From Pseudomonas oryzae (GTDB lineage Bacteria > Pseudomonadota > Gammaproteobacteria > Pseudomonadales > Pseudomonadaceae): 64,000 bases of DNA. The stretch spans positions 868,001 to 932,000 of the forward strand of contig NZ_LT629751.1 of NCBI RefSeq assembly GCF_900104805.1, written 5' to 3'. Under the pieces are notes generated by a model that worked only from the letters and a program-made list of their open reading frames with translations, did no database searches and was not told where the DNA came from. A program made the position numbers and the translations under genes. This document shows, in pieces, positions 1 through 10,089 of this stretch (the stretch's first letter is position 1; each line of letters begins with the position of its first letter).

Positions 1-2
1 CG

Positions 3-995
3 GAGGTCGTCCGTGACGTACCTGACACCCTGCAGCAGCCGGCCCTGCGCTCGCCCCTGGCGGCGCGCTCGCTGCTCAATGCCGTGGCCAGCGCCGGCGA
101 GCGCATCGTCGCGGTGGGTGCGCGCGGCCACATCGTCTATTCCGACGACCGCGGGCAGAGCTGGCAGCAGGCCGAGGTGCCGGTCTCGGTGACCCTGACC
201 GGCGTGTGCTTCGCCGACCGCGACACCGGCTGGGCAGTCGGCCACCGCGGCGTGATCCTCAAGACCGTCGACGGCGGACGCAGCTGGAGCAAGCGCTTCG
301 ACGGCCTGCAGGCCGCCACCGCCATCGTCCAGGCCCGCGAGCTGCAGGACCCGGAGCGCGCCCACGATGCGCGGCGCCTGCAGATGGAGGGCGCCGACAA
401 GCCGCTGCTCGACGTGCAGTGCCTCGATCGCCAGCGGGTGGTGGCCGTCGGCGCCTACGGTTTCGGCTTCGTCACCCACGATGGCGGCGACACTTGGCTG
501 CCCTCGCTGGCGCTGCTGGACGGCACCGAGCAGCGCCACGTCAACGTCGTCCGCGAACACGGCGGGCAGCTCTACCTGGCCGGCGAGCTGGGCATGCTGC
601 TGCGTCTGGACAGCGACCTGCAGCAGCTCGAGCCGCTTGGCGAGCCCTATCCGGGCAGCTTCTTCGGCCTGGTCGTCACCCGCAGCGGCCATCTGCTGGC
701 CTTCGGCCTGCGCGGCAACCTGTTCCGCTCCGGCGATGGCGGCGCCAGCTGGCAGCAGGTCGAGTTCGCCGGCAGCCAGAGCCTTACCGCCGGGGTCAAC
801 CTGGCCGACGGCGGCATCCTGCTGGTCGACGAGTCCGGCGCCGGCTGGCTGAGCCGCGACGACGGGCAGAGCTTCCGGCCGGTCAGGCCCAGCGCCCAGT
901 TCCCCTTCGCCGGCCTGCTGGCCACCAGCGATGGCGGCAGCGTGGCGGTCGGAGTCAATGGCGTTTCCTTCTTCGAGCCGGGCGCGCTGCGTTGA
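3..995 (+). CDS. Ycf48-like/BNR beta-propeller protein (5' end outside window)
   Basis: The frame is open from the first complete codon at position 3, so the start lies upstream of the window. A GTG at 84 is possible but falls inside what looks like conserved sequence (SPLAARSLLNAVASAGERI). The visible ~330 residues contain repeated beta-propeller blades with Asp-box-like motifs (SDDRGQSW, TVDGGRSW, HDGGDTW, SGDGGASW, SRDDGQSF), as in the Ycf48/photosystem II assembly-factor-like family. In proteobacteria such proteins are commonly encoded beside an RND/MMPL exporter in clusters for hydrophobic substrates such as steroids and hydrocarbons. The next gene, 27 bp downstream, is exactly such an exporter. 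Periplasmic or outer-membrane-associated action is an inference, since the signal peptide region is not visible. Confidence 0.82.
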   Translation, partial: EVVRDVPDTLQQPALRSPLAARSLLNAVASAGERIVAVGARGHIVYSDDRGQSWQQAEVPVSVTLTGVCFADRDTGWAVGHRGVILKTVDGGRSWSKRFDGLQAATAIVQARELQDPERAHDARRLQMEGADKPLLDVQCLDRQRVVAVGAYGFGFVTHDGGDTWLPSLALLDGTEQRHVNVVREHGGQLYLAGELGMLLRLDSDLQQLEPLGEPYPGSFFGLVVTRSGHLLAFGLRGNLFRSGDGGASWQQVEFAGSQSLTAGVNLADGGILLVDESGAGWLSRDDGQSFRPVRPSAQFPFAGLLATSDGGSVAVGVNGVSFFEPGALR

Positions 996-1022
996 GTCGG
1001 TCAATAACAAGAGGTCAATAAC

Positions 1023-3440
1023 ATGGCTATCGGTCATTCCACCGACGATTTCGCCGCCATCGCATCCCTTGCGGATTTCGACAGGCATTCGGGCAACCGC
1101 CTGGAGCGCCTGCTGTTCAACCATCGCAGCCTGGTGATCGGCGTCTGCCTGCTGCTGACGCTGCTGTTCGCGGTCGCCGCCACCGGCCTGCGCCTGAACG
1201 CCAGCTTCCTCAAGACCATCCCGGCCAACCATCCGTTCGTGCTCAACTTCCTCGCGCATGCCGACGAGCTCAAGGGCAGCGCCAATGCCGTGCGCATCGC
1301 CGTGGCGGTGCCGGAGGGGCGCGAGGGCGACATCTTCAGCGCCGAGTACATGGAGACCCTCCGGCAGATCAACGACGACCTGTACCTGGTGCCGGGCGTC
1401 GACCGTGCCTTCATGAAGTCGCTGTGGACGCCGCTGACCCGCTGGCAGGGCGTCACCGAGGAGGGCTTCGACGGCGGCCCGGTGGTGCCGGACGGCTTCG
1501 ACGGCAGCGCCGAGAGCCTGGCGATCCTGCGCGCCAACGTCGAACGCTCCGGCGAGATCGGCCAGCTGGTGGCGCGCGACCTGCGCTCGACCATCGTCCA
1601 TGTGCCGCTGCTGGACATCGACCCCAAGACCGGCCAGGCGCTCGACTACCAGACCCTGTCCGACGCCCTGGAGGAGATCCGCAGCCGCTACCAGGCCAAG
1701 GGCATGGACATCCACATCATCGGCTTCGCCAAAGTGATGGGCGACCTGATCGCCGGCCTGCAGGCGGTGCTCGGCTTCTTCGCCGTGGCGGTGCTGATCA
1801 CCACGGCGATCCTCTACTACTTCACCCGCTGCTGGCGCAGCACCCTGGTGGTGCAGGGCTGCACCCTGGTCGGGGTGATCTGGCTGCTCGGCTGCCTGCC
1901 GCTGCTGGGCTACGAGCTCAATCCCTACTCGATCCTCATCCCGTTCCTGGTCTACGCCATCGGCGTCAGCCACGGCGCGCAGAAGATGAACGGCATCATG
2001 CAGGACGTCGGCCGCGGCACCCACAAGCTGATCGCCGCGCGCTACACCTTCCGCCGCCTGTTCGCCGCCGGGATGACCGCGCTGCTCGCCGACGTGGTCG
2101 GCTTCGCCGTGCTGACCATCGTCGATGTGCCGGTGATCCAGGAGCTGGCGATCATCGCCAGCGTCGGCGTGGGCATCCTGGTGTTCACCAACCTGGCGCT
2201 GCTGCCGATCATGCTGTCGTACACCGGCGTTTCCCCGCTCGCCGCCGCGCGCAGCCTCAAGCTGGAAGCGGGCGAGGCGGGCGGTCCGCGCCTGCTCGGC
2301 GTGTTCGAGCGCTTCACCGGCCCGCGGCCGGCGGCGCTGGCGCTGCTGGTGGCGCTGGGCATCGGCCTGTTCGCGCTGCTGGTCGGCCGCGAGCTGAAGG
2401 TCGGCGACCTCGATCCGGGCGCCCCCGAGCTGCGCGCCGACTCGCGCTACAACCGCGACAACCAGTTCGTCATCGGCCACTACCAGGCCAGCAGCGACGT
2501 GTTCGTGGTGATGGTCGCCACCCCTGCCGGCCAGTGCATCGACTACGCCACCCTGCGCAAGGTCGAGGAGCTGGAGTGGCGCCTGCGCCAGCTGCCGGGC
2601 GTCGAGGGCACCAGCTCCATCGCCGGGCTGGCGCGCAAGATCAACGTCGGCATGAACGAGGGCAACCTCAAGTGGAACGAGCTGCTGCCCAACCAGGCGA
2701 TGATCAACGCCGCCGCCATCCGCTCGCCGCGCGAGCTGTTCAATGACACCTGCGACCTGCTGTCGGTGTATGCCTACCTCAAGGACCACAAGGCCGACAC
2801 CCTGAGCGATGTGGTGGCGGTCACCGAGCGCTTCGCCGCCGAGTACGACGACCAGCGCGCGCGCTTCCTGCTGGCGGCGGGCAATGCCGGCATCGAGAGC
2901 GCCACCAACATCGTGGTCAAACAGGCCAACGGCCAGATGCTGCTGGGCGTGTACCTGGCGGTGACCCTGCTGTGCTTCGCCGCCTTCCGCTCCTGGCGCG
3001 CGGTGGTCTGCGCCATCCTGCCGCTGATCCTCACCTCGCTGCTGGCCGAGGCGCTGATGGTCAAGCTGGGCATGGGCCTCAAGGTGGCGACCCTGCCGGT
3101 GGTGGCCCTGGGCGTCGGCATCGGCGTCGACTACGCGCTGTACATTCTCAGCGTCACCCTGTTCTGGCTCAAGCGCGGCGCCTCGCTGGCCGAGGCCTAC
3201 GCCCGGGCCCTGCAGTTCACCGGGCGGGTGGTGGTGTTCACCGGCCTGACCCTGTCGCTCGGCGTGGTGACCTGGATCTTCTCGCCGATCAAGTTCCAGG
3301 CCGACATGGGCGTGCTGCTGACCTTCATGTTCCTCTGCAACATGCTGGTGGCCCTGGTGCTGGTCCCGGCGCTGGCCTGCTTCATGCTCAGGCCGGCGGC
3401 GACTGTGGCCTGCGCCAGCAGCCAGGAGGTGCCGGCATGA
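1023..3440 (+). CDS. RND superfamily exporter (MMPL/hydrophobe type)
   Basis: An 805-residue inner-membrane protein with the duplicated layout of the MMPL branch of the RND superfamily. A first membrane helix at about residues 40-60 is followed by a large loop, a helical bundle at about 240-400, a second loop starting at about 440, and a second bundle at about 635-795 containing VVALGVGIGVDYALYIL. It is probably a proton-driven transporter of hydrophobic or amphiphilic compounds. Pairing with an upstream Ycf48-like gene is typical of steroid and hydrocarbon catabolic clusters. Its stop overlaps the next start (ATGA at 3437-3440), indicating translational coupling. The substrate cannot be read from the sequence. 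Confidence 0.9.
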   Translation: MAIGHSTDDFAAIASLADFDRHSGNRLERLLFNHRSLVIGVCLLLTLLFAVAATGLRLNASFLKTIPANHPFVLNFLAHADELKGSANAVRIAVAVPEGREGDIFSAEYMETLRQINDDLYLVPGVDRAFMKSLWTPLTRWQGVTEEGFDGGPVVPDGFDGSAESLAILRANVERSGEIGQLVARDLRSTIVHVPLLDIDPKTGQALDYQTLSDALEEIRSRYQAKGMDIHIIGFAKVMGDLIAGLQAVLGFFAVAVLITTAILYYFTRCWRSTLVVQGCTLVGVIWLLGCLPLLGYELNPYSILIPFLVYAIGVSHGAQKMNGIMQDVGRGTHKLIAARYTFRRLFAAGMTALLADVVGFAVLTIVDVPVIQELAIIASVGVGILVFTNLALLPIMLSYTGVSPLAAARSLKLEAGEAGGPRLLGVFERFTGPRPAALALLVALGIGLFALLVGRELKVGDLDPGAPELRADSRYNRDNQFVIGHYQASSDVFVVMVATPAGQCIDYATLRKVEELEWRLRQLPGVEGTSSIAGLARKINVGMNEGNLKWNELLPNQAMINAAAIRSPRELFNDTCDLLSVYAYLKDHKADTLSDVVAVTERFAAEYDDQRARFLLAAGNAGIESATNIVVKQANGQMLLGVYLAVTLLCFAAFRSWRAVVCAILPLILTSLLAEALMVKLGMGLKVATLPVVALGVGIGVDYALYILSVTLFWLKRGASLAEAYARALQFTGRVVVFTGLTLSLGVVTWIFSPIKFQADMGVLLTFMFLCNMLVALVLVPALACFMLRPAATVACASSQEVPA

Positions 3441-3883
3441 GCCTGCACCCCAACCCCGGCGCCAGCACCCAGCGCCTGAGCGATCCGCTCAGCCTGCCGG
3501 CGGCCCACCAGGCCATCGCCGCCGCCCTGCGTCACGCCGAGGAGCGTGGCCTGCGGGTCAGCGTCGCGGTGGTCGATGCCGGCGGCCATCTGCTGGCCTT
3601 CTCCCGCCTGCCGCAGGCGCCGCTGCACACCATCGACATCGCCCAGGACAAGGCGATGACCGCGGTGTCCTTCTCCATGCCCACCGGGGCGCTCGGCGAG
3701 CTGATGGGCTGCGCGCCCGACCACGTGCGCACCTGCCTGCTGCTGCGCCCGCGCATGGTGCCGATGGGCGGCGCCTTCCCGCTGCTGGTCGACGGCCGCC
3801 TGGTCGGCGCCATCGGCGTGTCCGGCGCCAGCGAGGAGCAGGACATCGAGTGCGCTACCGCTGGCGTGAGGGCTATCGCATGA
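3437..3883 (+). CDS. GlcG/HbpS family (DUF336) protein
   Basis: A 148-residue soluble protein of the GlcG/HbpS family. The family fold is visible in [20 protein letters not shown], the DKAMTAVSF helix and the C-terminal [17 protein letters not shown] segment, a signature like the family's usual GxIGVSG. No signal peptide is seen. The start overlaps the RND gene by 4 bp. Members occur in many catabolic operons; HbpS binds haem, while the role of most others is unknown. Within an operon of meta-cleavage enzymes it may be an accessory or stabilising protein, but no reaction can be assigned. Confidence 0.85.
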   Translation: MSLHPNPGASTQRLSDPLSLPAAHQAIAAALRHAEERGLRVSVAVVDAGGHLLAFSRLPQAPLHTIDIAQDKAMTAVSFSMPTGALGELMGCAPDHVRTCLLLRPRMVPMGGAFPLLVDGRLVGAIGVSGASEEQDIECATAGVRAIA

Positions 3884-3936
3884 CGCTGAGCTTCCTCAAT
3901 CCCTTTCACAGCTCCATCGCACAGGAGAACGACCCC

Positions 3937-4725
3937 GTGAGCAATTACCCCATCGACATCGCGGCGCTCGGCGACGAACTGTTCAACGCGCTGCGCAGCG
4001 GCGAGGCGGTGGCGCCGCTGACCGAGCGCTTCCCGCAACTGGGCATCGAGGATGCCTATGCCATCCAGCAGCGCCTGATCGCCCGGCGCCTGGAGCAGGG
4101 CGAGCGCATCGTCGGCAAGAAGATCGGCGTCACCAGCCAGGCGGTGATGGACATGCTCAAGGTCGACCAGCCGGACTTCGGCCAGCTCACCGACCGCATG
4201 ATCGTCGACCAGGGTTCCAGCGTGTCGATGGCCTCGCTGATCCAGCCCAAGGCCGAGGGCGAGATCGCCTTCGTGCTCAAGCACGACCTGGCCGGGCCGG
4301 GGGTCACCGTGGCCGACGTGCTGCGCGCCACCGAGGGGGTGATGGCCTGCTTCGAGATCGTCGATTCGCGCATCCAGGACTGGAGGATCCGCATCCAGGA
4401 CACCGTCGCCGACAACGCCTCCTGCGGGGTGTTCGTGCTCGGCGACCGCCTGGTCGACCCGCGCCAGCTGGACCTGTTCACCACCGGCATGGTGCTGGAG
4501 AAGAACGGCCGCATCGTCGGCACCGGCGCCGGTGCCGCGACCATGGGCTCCCCGGTGATCGCCGTGGCCTGGCTGGCCAACACTCTGGGCCGCCTGGGCA
4601 TGGGCCTCAAGGCCGGCGAGGTGATCCTCTCCGGGGCGCTGTCGGCCATGGTGCCGGTGACCGCCGGCGACCAGCTGCGCATGACCCTGGCCGGCATCGG
4701 CAGCTGCTCGATCCGCTTCGACTGA
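3937..4725 (+). CDS. 2-hydroxypenta-2,4-dienoate hydratase (2-keto-4-pentenoate hydratase family)
   Basis: Predicted to add water to 2-hydroxypenta-2,4-dienoate, giving 4-hydroxy-2-oxovalerate, in the lower meta-cleavage pathway (MhpD/BphH/TesE/HsaE family). The metal-binding pattern is visible in [24 protein letters not shown] and the C-terminal [18 protein letters not shown] at 3937 is preferred because AGGAGAA (3923-3929) precedes it at good spacing and it gives the usual 262-residue length. An ATG at 3880 overlapping the previous stop would add about 19 unconserved residues. The decarboxylase subfamily (4-oxalocrotonate decarboxylase) is similar, but the aldolase, dehydrogenase and hydrolase neighbours favour hydratase. 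Confidence 0.88.
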   Translation: MSNYPIDIAALGDELFNALRSGEAVAPLTERFPQLGIEDAYAIQQRLIARRLEQGERIVGKKIGVTSQAVMDMLKVDQPDFGQLTDRMIVDQGSSVSMASLIQPKAEGEIAFVLKHDLAGPGVTVADVLRATEGVMACFEIVDSRIQDWRIRIQDTVADNASCGVFVLGDRLVDPRQLDLFTTGMVLEKNGRIVGTGAGAATMGSPVIAVAWLANTLGRLGMGLKAGEVILSGALSAMVPVTAGDQLRMTLAGIGSCSIRFD

Positions 4726-4748
4726 GCGACATCCACAAGGAAATCCCG

Positions 4749-5690
4749 ATGAACAACCAGAAACTCAAGGTCGCCATCGTCGGCTCGGGCAACATCGGCA
4801 CCGACCTGATGATCAAGATCCTCCGCCACGGCCAGCACCTGGAAATGGGCGCCATGGTCGGCATCGACCCGGCCTCCGACGGCCTGGCCCGCGCCGCGCG
4901 GATGGGCGTGGCCACCACCCACGAGGGTGTCGAGGGCCTGACCCGCATGGAGGTGTTCAAGGACATCGACTTCGTGTTCGACGCCACCAGCGCGGGCGCC
5001 CACGTCAGGAACGACGCCTTCCTGCGCTCGCTCAAGCCCGGCATCCGCCTGATCGACCTGACCCCGGCGGCCATCGGCCCGTACTGCGTGCCGGTGGTCA
5101 ATCTGGAAGACAACCTCGCCGCGACCAACGTCAACATGGTCACCTGCGGCGGCCAGGCCACTATCCCGATGGTCGCCGCGGTGTCGCGCGTGGCCAAGGT
5201 GCATTACGCCGAGATCGTCGCCTCGATCGCCAGCAAGTCCGCCGGCCCCGGTACCCGCGCCAATATCGACGAGTTCACCGAAACCACTTCGAAAGCCATC
5301 GAGGTGATCGGCGGCGCCGCCAAGGGCAAGGCGATCATCGTCATGAACCCGGCCGAGCCGCCGCTGATCATGCGCGACACCGTGTTCGTGCTCTCCGAAG
5401 CGGTCGACCAGGCCAAGGTCGAAGCCTCGGTAGAGGAAATGGCCGCCGCCGTGCAGGCCTACGTGCCGGGCTACCGCCTCAAGCAGAAGGTGCAGTTCGA
5501 CGTGATTCCGGAAGATGCGCCGCTGACCATCCCGGGCCACGGCAAGTTCTCCGGCCTGAAGACCTCGGTGTTCCTCGAAGTCGAAGGCGCCGCCCACTAC
5601 CTGCCGGCCTACGCCGGCAACCTCGACATCATGACCTCCGCCGCGCTGGCCACCGCCGAGCGCATGGCGCTTTCCATGATCAACGGCTGA
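4749..5690 (+). CDS. Acetaldehyde dehydrogenase (acylating)
   Basis: A 313-residue enzyme of the MhpF/BphJ/TesF family, converting acetaldehyde, CoA and NAD+ to acetyl-CoA. The N-terminal Rossmann motif [10 protein letters not shown] (residues 11-20) binds NAD. C133 in [10 protein letters not shown] is the expected catalytic cysteine. Length matches the family. It lies 11 bp upstream of the aldolase gene. In this family the two proteins form a complex that channels acetaldehyde, so co-expression fits. No frame defects are visible. Confidence 0.96.
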   Translation: MNNQKLKVAIVGSGNIGTDLMIKILRHGQHLEMGAMVGIDPASDGLARAARMGVATTHEGVEGLTRMEVFKDIDFVFDATSAGAHVRNDAFLRSLKPGIRLIDLTPAAIGPYCVPVVNLEDNLAATNVNMVTCGGQATIPMVAAVSRVAKVHYAEIVASIASKSAGPGTRANIDEFTETTSKAIEVIGGAAKGKAIIVMNPAEPPLIMRDTVFVLSEAVDQAKVEASVEEMAAAVQAYVPGYRLKQKVQFDVIPEDAPLTIPGHGKFSGLKTSVFLEVEGAAHYLPAYAGNLDIMTSAALATAERMALSMING

Positions 5691-5701
5691 GGAGAAGCGC
5701 C

Positions 5702-7628
<1,927 letters not shown>

Positions 7629-7637
7629 GGTCGGTAC

Positions 7638-7680
7638 AACGACAAGGGGGGAGACGGTTACCGTCTCCCCCCTTGTCGTT
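7638..7680. terminator. Bidirectional terminator, 20-bp perfect stem
   Basis: A perfect inverted repeat with arms 7638-7657 and 7661-7680 and a 3-nt loop. It lies between the convergent hydrolase (plus, ends 7628) and flavin reductase (minus, ends 7703) genes. Arm identity and position support a shared terminator. T-tracts are weak on both sides. Confidence 0.85.
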
Positions 7681-7702
7681 TGCGCGGCTGATGGGGCTGG
7701 CT

Positions 7703-8659
7703 TCAGCGGCTGGCCATGCCCAGGCGCAGCGCCTTCTTGAACACTTCCAGCTCGCCGTCACTGAGGGCGCCGAAGATGTCCTGCTGCGCCTGCTTCACCG
7801 TGGCCCACAGCGCTTCCAGCTTGGCATGCCCGGCGGCGGTGACCTCGTGGCGCGTACCGGCCGGTTGCAGGAAGCCGCGCTCCTGCAGGGCGGCCAGGGC
7901 TTCCTCGACCTCCTGCGCCGGCATGGCGGCGGCCTGCTGCAGTTCGGCGAGGCTGGCGTGGGGCGCGCTGTCCAGCACCAGCAGCAGGCGTGCCTCGCTG
8001 TTGCGCAGGCCCAGCGCGAGGTTCTCCTGGACGAAGCGCGGGTGGCAGGCGTTGACCGCCTGGATCAGCAGGTAGAACAGGTTGTCGCCGAGGCGGGTGT
8101 TGAGCAGGTCGCGGCTCTCGATCGCCTCGCCGGCCTCCGGCTTGCGCCCGCGCGGGTGGGGCAGAACCATGGCGTAGCCGCCCTGGTGATAGACCAGCGG
8201 CGCGCGGCCGTGGTCCTCGTAGCGCTCCACCCGGCCGATCATGATCCAGTGGTCGCCGCCGTCGACGTGCTGGAACTGGCTGCACTGGAAGTTGCCGGCG
8301 CAGCCGTCGAACAGCGGCGCACCGCCGAGACCGGCGCTGTGTTCGATGCCGGCGAACTTGTCTTCCTGCGGGCGGGCGAAGTGGTTGGACAGGGCGATCT
8401 GCTCGGCGGCCAGCAGGTTGACCGCGAAGTGGCTGGCGTCCTTGAACACCTCCCAGGCGCTGGAGCGCTTGTCCAGGCTCCAGAGGATCAGCGGTGGCTC
8501 CAGCGAGACCGAGTTGAAGCTGTTGGCGGTAACGCCGACCTTGTGGCCGTCGGCGCCGCAGGCGGTGACGATGGTCACCCCGCTGGCGAAGTTGCCGAGG
8601 GCGCGGCGGAACTGGCGGGGATCGAGGCTGGGATCGAGGTTGTGGTCTGCACTTGTCAT
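7703..8659 (-). CDS. Flavin reductase with MarR-like C-terminal domain
   Basis: A 318-residue protein. Residues ~15-170 form a flavin reductase-like FMN-binding domain (FASGVTIVT, VGVTANSFNSVSLEPPLILWSL, FAVNLL, and a later HWIMIGRVERY). Residues ~195-318 form a helical winged-helix/MarR-like extension. This architecture matches the reductase component C1 of Acinetobacter p-hydroxyphenylacetate hydroxylase, in which the MarR-like part gates activity on substrate binding. It should supply reduced flavin to a two-component monooxygenase, but no oxygenase gene is in the window. The start (ATG on the minus strand at 8659) has AGGAG just upstream. It is convergent to the meta-cleavage operon and divergent from the gene at 8859. 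Confidence 0.88.
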   Translation of the reverse strand: MTSADHNLDPSLDPRQFRRALGNFASGVTIVTACGADGHKVGVTANSFNSVSLEPPLILWSLDKRSSAWEVFKDASHFAVNLLAAEQIALSNHFARPQEDKFAGIEHSAGLGGAPLFDGCAGNFQCSQFQHVDGGDHWIMIGRVERYEDHGRAPLVYHQGGYAMVLPHPRGRKPEAGEAIESRDLLNTRLGDNLFYLLIQAVNACHPRFVQENLALGLRNSEARLLLVLDSAPHASLAELQQAAAMPAQEVEEALAALQERGFLQPAGTRHEVTAAGHAKLEALWATVKQAQQDIFGALSDGELEVFKKALRLGMASR

Positions 8660-8858
8660 GTGGCTCTCCTGGGATCCTTCTGCGGCGCGGCCTGCGCGAG
8701 ATCCGTCTGGTTGTCGAGGTAAGGCCATTCTGGCCAACCCGGCCGGCGGCTTCATCGACGTTAAAGCGAAAGCACCGTTCGCTTCGTTTGTCTGGTCGCC
8801 CGCTGCCCGACTGGTAGCTTTGCCGTGAACCATGCCTGCAAAGTCAAAGGAGTTGCCC
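8660..8858. promoter_or_regulatory. Divergent intergenic region with two small dyads
   Basis: The 199 bp between two divergent genes contain AAGCGAA-N7-TTCGCTT (8764-8784) and GGCCA-TTC-TGGCC (8723-8735). Either could be an operator for both genes. No convincing sigma-70 hexamers were seen. The regulator is unknown and is not encoded next to this site. Confidence 0.3.
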
Positions 8859-9935
8859 GTGCCCAGGATCCATCCCGTCGCCATCTTGGCCTGTTCGCTG
8901 CTCGGTGGTACTGCTTTCGCCGATGCGCCGCCCTGCACGCCGGGACAAGGCTTCCAGCCGGTCTGCGGCATCGCTCCGCCGGAGGATCTGGAACTCACCC
9001 CGGACGGTCGCCAGCTGATCATGAGCATCACCCCCGGACTGGCCGGGCAGCAGGTGTCGCGCCTGCGTATCATGGACCTGCAGAGCGAGACGGCACGCGA
9101 CCTGCCGCTGCAGATCGCGCCGCAGGAAGGCTGGGGCGAGGCGGGCTGTGCCGCGCCGCCGCAGGCGCCCGGCGCCCATGGCATCCACCTGACCAAGCGC
9201 GCCGATGGCCGCCAGCAGCTGCTGGTGGTCAACCACAGCGGTCGCGAAGCCGTCGAGTTCGTCGAGCTGCTGGCGGACGGCGGCGACTGGCAGGCGTACT
9301 GGCGCGGCTGCGTCGAGCAGAAGGAGATCGGGCGCTTCAACGACGTGGCGGCCACGCCGGACGGCGGCTTCGTTGCCAGCGTGATGTTCGAGTCGGCGAG
9401 CATGGCGCCGCCGCTGCCGCTCGCGCAGCTGCTCGACGGCCGCGACACCGGCTACCTGATGCGCTGGACGCCGGGGCAGGCGCTGCAGAAGCTGGCGGGC
9501 AGCGAGGCGCCGTTCCCCAACGGCGTGCAGGTGTCGGCCGATGGCCGGCATGCCTGGTTCGCCGCCTGGACCGCCGGAGAGATCCGCCAGTTCGACCTGC
9601 AGGAGGGTCGCCCGCTGGCGCGGGTGCCGGTCGGCTACATGGTCGACAACCTGAGCTGGGGCGCGGACGGCCGCCTGCTCGGCGCCGGCATCGACGACGC
9701 CGGCGCCTTCCAGCGCTGCTTCGCCAGCCATGTCGAGCACTGCCCGGTGGGCTTCAAGGTGTCTGCCGTGGATACGCAGAGCGGCGAGAACCGCGAGCTG
9801 TTCGCGGCGAAGGAGGGCGTGCTGGCCGGCGCCTCGGTGGCGGTCGAGGCCGGTGGGACGCTGTACGTCGGCTCCTACACCGGGGATCGCCTGCTGAGGC
9901 TGGCGGCGCCGGAGCGGGCAGGGCAGTCGCGTTAA
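8859..9935 (+). CDS. Secreted beta-propeller protein (SMP-30-like), function unknown
   Basis: A 358-residue protein starting at GTG 8859, chosen because AAAGGAG (8846-8852) sits 6 bp upstream and the product then begins with a clean signal peptide (HPVAILACSLLGGTAFA). The mature part contains cysteine pairs (PPCTPGQGFQPVCG) and repeating propeller-like strands (LELTPDGRQLIMSI, VQVSADGRHAWFAAW, DNLSWGADGRLLGAG), as in SMP-30/gluconolactonase or strictosidine-synthase-like folds. No catalytic metal ligands could be assigned with confidence. Its position before a sulfatase suggests a periplasmic role in the same catabolic process, which is inference only. Confidence 0.7.
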   Translation: MPRIHPVAILACSLLGGTAFADAPPCTPGQGFQPVCGIAPPEDLELTPDGRQLIMSITPGLAGQQVSRLRIMDLQSETARDLPLQIAPQEGWGEAGCAAPPQAPGAHGIHLTKRADGRQQLLVVNHSGREAVEFVELLADGGDWQAYWRGCVEQKEIGRFNDVAATPDGGFVASVMFESASMAPPLPLAQLLDGRDTGYLMRWTPGQALQKLAGSEAPFPNGVQVSADGRHAWFAAWTAGEIRQFDLQEGRPLARVPVGYMVDNLSWGADGRLLGAGIDDAGAFQRCFASHVEHCPVGFKVSAVDTQSGENRELFAAKEGVLAGASVAVEAGGTLYVGSYTGDRLLRLAAPERAGQSR

Positions 9936-9960
9936 AGGCCACCGAGGCCGGTCGATCCGC

Positions 9961-10018
9961 TGTAGGGGCGAATTCATTCGCCGGAATACGCGCCAGGACG
10001 AATGAATTCGCCCCTGCA
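9961..10018. repeat. REP pair (REPIN-like inverted doublet)
   Basis: AGGGGCGAATTCATTCG (9964-9980) is repeated perfectly inverted at 9999-10015, with 18 bp between. The core resembles the abundant Pseudomonas REP family. It lies between the propeller gene and the sulfatase gene. When transcribed it would form a hairpin and may act as a weak terminator or mRNA stabiliser. No REP-associated transposase gene is nearby. Confidence 0.85.
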
Positions 10019-10089
10019 GACCGGAAACCGGCCGCGTGCCATTGCCCTGCCGGATCAAGCGCTTTCTCGTCGAACAAAAGGGAAATGTC

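Noticed and set aside
84-995. A complete Ycf48-like gene starting at GTG 84
   Set aside because: The frame is open to the window edge and codes for plausible family sequence upstream, so the gene is more likely truncated by the window.
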